Of a stretch of 6,200 nt of DNA, positions 4,534 through 6,200 are shown piece by piece. The notes below the pieces were generated by a model that ran no database searches, was not told where the DNA came from, and was given only the letters and a program-made list of their open reading frames with translations. This stretch comes from Bacillota bacterium (GTDB taxonomy: Bacteria > Bacillota > Clostridia > Acetivibrionales > DSM-1351), in assembly GCA_023443515.1 (NCBI GenBank), contig JAEZUC010000086.1:1-6200 (forward strand), read 5' to 3'. The position numbers and the translations under genes are program-made. Each line of letters opens with the position of its first letter. The first letter of the stretch is position 1.

Positions 4534-5835
4534 ATGGCACTTGGAGGAGGCACTTTTTTAAAACAAAACAAGGTTTTACCCGGAAGCTACATTAATTTTG
4601 TAAGCACATCCAGAGCAACAGCAACACTTAGCGAAAGGGGGTATGCTGCAATGCCACTGGTTCTTGACTGGGGCGTTGACGGAGAGGTTTTTAAGGTTGA
4701 AGCAGACAGTTTTCAGAAAGATTCCCTAAAGATTTTCGGTTATGAATTTAAGGATGAAAAACTAAAAGGACTCAGAGATTTGTTCAGACATATTAGGGCC
4801 GGATATTTCTACAAGCTTAATAAAGGTCAGAAGGCGGCATGTAAATATGCTACTGCAAAATATGCAGGAACCAGAGGCAACGATCTTAAAATTGTTATTG
4901 CACAGCATGGAAATGATGCGAACAAATTTGATGTTCAGACGTTCCTGGGAACAACCAGAGTAGATTCCCAAACAGTTACAAGTATGGCTGAATTGATACC
5001 AAATGATTTTGTTGATTTTATCGTTGGTGAAATTGCATTAACAAGTGGTATACAGCTGGTTGGCGGTACTAATGGCGAGAATGCTGCAGTGGAGGATTAC
5101 CAGGTATTTCTTGACAAGATTGAGTCCTATTCCTTCAATACTCTTGGATGTCTGGAAACATTACCTGAGGTTACGGATTTGTTTGTTGAGTTCACAAAAA
5201 GAATGAGAGATGAGTCAGGAGTAAAGTTTCAGACTGTTCTCTACAGAACACCGGCAGACTATGAAGGTATTATCAATGTTCAGAATGATGTTACGGGAGG
5301 AATTACTCCTTCAGCACTGGTTTACTGGGTAACAGGTATGTCAGCAGGCTGCCCTGTAAATAAGAGCAACACAAACAAGGTTTATGACGGAGAGTTTACC
5401 GTAAATGCGGACTTCAGACAAATGGAGCTTGAAGCTGCCGTTTCAGAAGGTAAATTTATTCTTCACAGGGTTGGGGATGAAATCCGTATACTTGAGGACA
5501 TCAACAGCTATGTATCCTATACGGATGACAAAAACAGTGATTTCGGAAGGAATCAGACAGTCAGAGTTCTTGATCAGATTGCAAACGATATTGCTGTTTT
5601 ATTTAACACTAAATACAACGGCAATGTGCCCAATGATGCAGCAGGAAGAATTTCCTTCTGGAATGACGTTGTAAAGCACCACCAGGAGCTTCAGAGCATA
5701 AGGGCCATTGAAAACTTTAAGCCTGAAGATGTTGTTATTTCAAAGGGAGACAGCAAAAGAGCAATTGTAATTCAGGACGCTGTTACCATTATGAATTCTA
5801 TGGAACAGCTTTATATGACAACAGTTGTACAATAA
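4534..5835 (+). CDS. xkdK: Contractile tail sheath protein, XkdK-like
   Basis: A 433-aa sheath subunit of a contractile phage tail or tailocin; it assembles around the tube and contracts to drive it into the target envelope. The start MALGGGTFLKQNKVLPGSYINFVS is the hallmark of XkdK-type sheaths. The N-terminal beta region runs to about 90 and the variable central domain to about 320. The conserved C-terminal domain ends with DVVISKGDSKRAIVIQDAVTIMNSMEQLYMTTVVQ (402-433), the part that links neighbouring subunits. B. subtilis XkdK is slightly longer (about 466 aa), so this copy looks full length. ATG 4534 is preferred over the in-frame GTG at 4525 because it gives the canonical N-terminus and AAAGGTG lies 6 nt upstream. 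The tube gene starts 27 nt downstream, so the two are co-expressed. Confidence 0.95.
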   Translation: MALGGGTFLKQNKVLPGSYINFVSTSRATATLSERGYAAMPLVLDWGVDGEVFKVEADSFQKDSLKIFGYEFKDEKLKGLRDLFRHIRAGYFYKLNKGQKAACKYATAKYAGTRGNDLKIVIAQHGNDANKFDVQTFLGTTRVDSQTVTSMAELIPNDFVDFIVGEIALTSGIQLVGGTNGENAAVEDYQVFLDKIESYSFNTLGCLETLPEVTDLFVEFTKRMRDESGVKFQTVLYRTPADYEGIINVQNDVTGGITPSALVYWVTGMSAGCPVNKSNTNKVYDGEFTVNADFRQMELEAAVSEGKFILHRVGDEIRILEDINSYVSYTDDKNSDFGRNQTVRVLDQIANDIAVLFNTKYNGNVPNDAAGRISFWNDVVKHHQELQSIRAIENFKPEDVVISKGDSKRAIVIQDAVTIMNSMEQLYMTTVVQ

Positions 5836-5862
5836 TAAAATATAAAAAAGGAGCGGATGAAT

Positions 5863-6200
5863 ATGCAGACAATGAATGGAAAGGATGCGTTAAGTGCATC
5901 TTTAGCGGAATGTTACGTTACTATTGAGGATAAAAGATATAACTTTATGCAGGCTATAAATCTTGAAGCAAAGGTTGAAAAAACAAAGAGTGAAGTACCT
6001 ATTCTGGGCAGAACCGGGAAGGGTAACAAAGCCACAGGCTGGAAGGGGACCGGTTCTGCTACCTTCCATTACAATACCTCTATTTTCAGAGACTTGCTGG
6101 CAAGATACAAGGACACAGGAGAGGATATATATTTTGATATTCAGGTGACAAATGAGGATTCAAGTTCCAGTGCAGGCAGGCAGACAGTTATTTTAAAGGG
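5863..6200 (+). CDS. xkdM: Phage tail tube protein, XkdM-like (partial, runs off the window)
   Basis: The first 112 residues of a tail tube (core) protein; family members are about 140-150 aa, so some 30-35 residues lie beyond the window. It forms the inner tube that the sheath drives outward. The reading frame is open from 5863 to the end. Recognisable blocks are INLEAKVEKTKSEVPILGR (27-45), GKGNKATGWKGTGSATFHYNTSIFRDLL (47-74), and YKDTGEDIYFDIQVTNED..SSAGRQTVILKG (77-112), which match the XkdM family closely. AAGGAG (5848-5853) is 9 nt before ATG 5863; an in-frame ATG at 5857 is too close to it. The order terminator-like, sheath, tube is the PBSX order xkdJ-xkdK-xkdM. Chaperone, tape-measure and baseplate genes are expected downstream. 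Confidence 0.93.
   Translation, partial: MQTMNGKDALSASLAECYVTIEDKRYNFMQAINLEAKVEKTKSEVPILGRTGKGNKATGWKGTGSATFHYNTSIFRDLLARYKDTGEDIYFDIQVTNEDSSSSAGRQTVILK

Noticed and set aside
5405..5674. 89-aa open frame inside the sheath gene
   Set aside because: Shadow frame on the same strand within a clearly coding sheath gene, with no recognisable protein features.
5963..6148. 61-aa open frame near the right end
   Set aside because: Shadow of the tail tube gene, whose own frame is open from 5863 to the window end with strong family motifs.

Overview
The window looks like the chromosome of a low-GC, spore-forming member of the Clostridia, of the Ruminiclostridium/Clostridium type. The grounds are AT-rich intergenic DNA, strong AGGAGG-type ribosome binding sites, and the conserved gene order hup - rqcP - yabP - yabQ - divIC - S1-domain gene - tRNA. 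This corresponds to the yabO-yabP-yabQ-divIC-yabR-tRNA stretch upstream of spoIIE in Bacillus. No species can be fixed from the sequence alone.

Positions 1-2806 are core chromosome, all on the + strand. They hold the DNA-binding protein HU, the ribosome quality-control S4 protein RqcP, the sporulation proteins YabP and YabQ, the division protein DivIC, a YabR-like S1-domain RNA-binding protein, and a type II tRNA-Leu(UAA). Punctuation is clear in places. A terminator follows rqcP. A good SigA-like promoter precedes divIC, a very good one precedes the S1 gene, and a near-perfect one precedes the tRNA. A 17-bp-stem terminator starts right at the tRNA 3' end.

Positions 2826-6200 are an accessory, phage-derived region. 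A small XRE repressor gene (- strand) faces a divergent control region of about 240 bp with four related GTTCCC-type operator-like sites and one promoter in each direction. To its right lies a gene for a phage-type regulator with a sigma-region-4-like C-terminus, then a terminator. A contractile-tail module follows: tail-terminator-like protein, XkdK-like sheath, and XkdM-like tube (cut by the window end).

No integrase, replication, terminase, portal or capsid gene lies between the regulators and the tail genes. The simplest reading is the left end of a PBSX/diffocin-like contractile tailocin (R-type bacteriocin) next to tRNA-Leu in the sporulation/division neighbourhood. The proposed circuit has the repressor holding both divergent promoters off. 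When it is relieved, the sigma-like regulator is made and the tail operon is expressed by activation or by readthrough of the terminator. The module continues past position 6200, so the tailocin reading is an inference.
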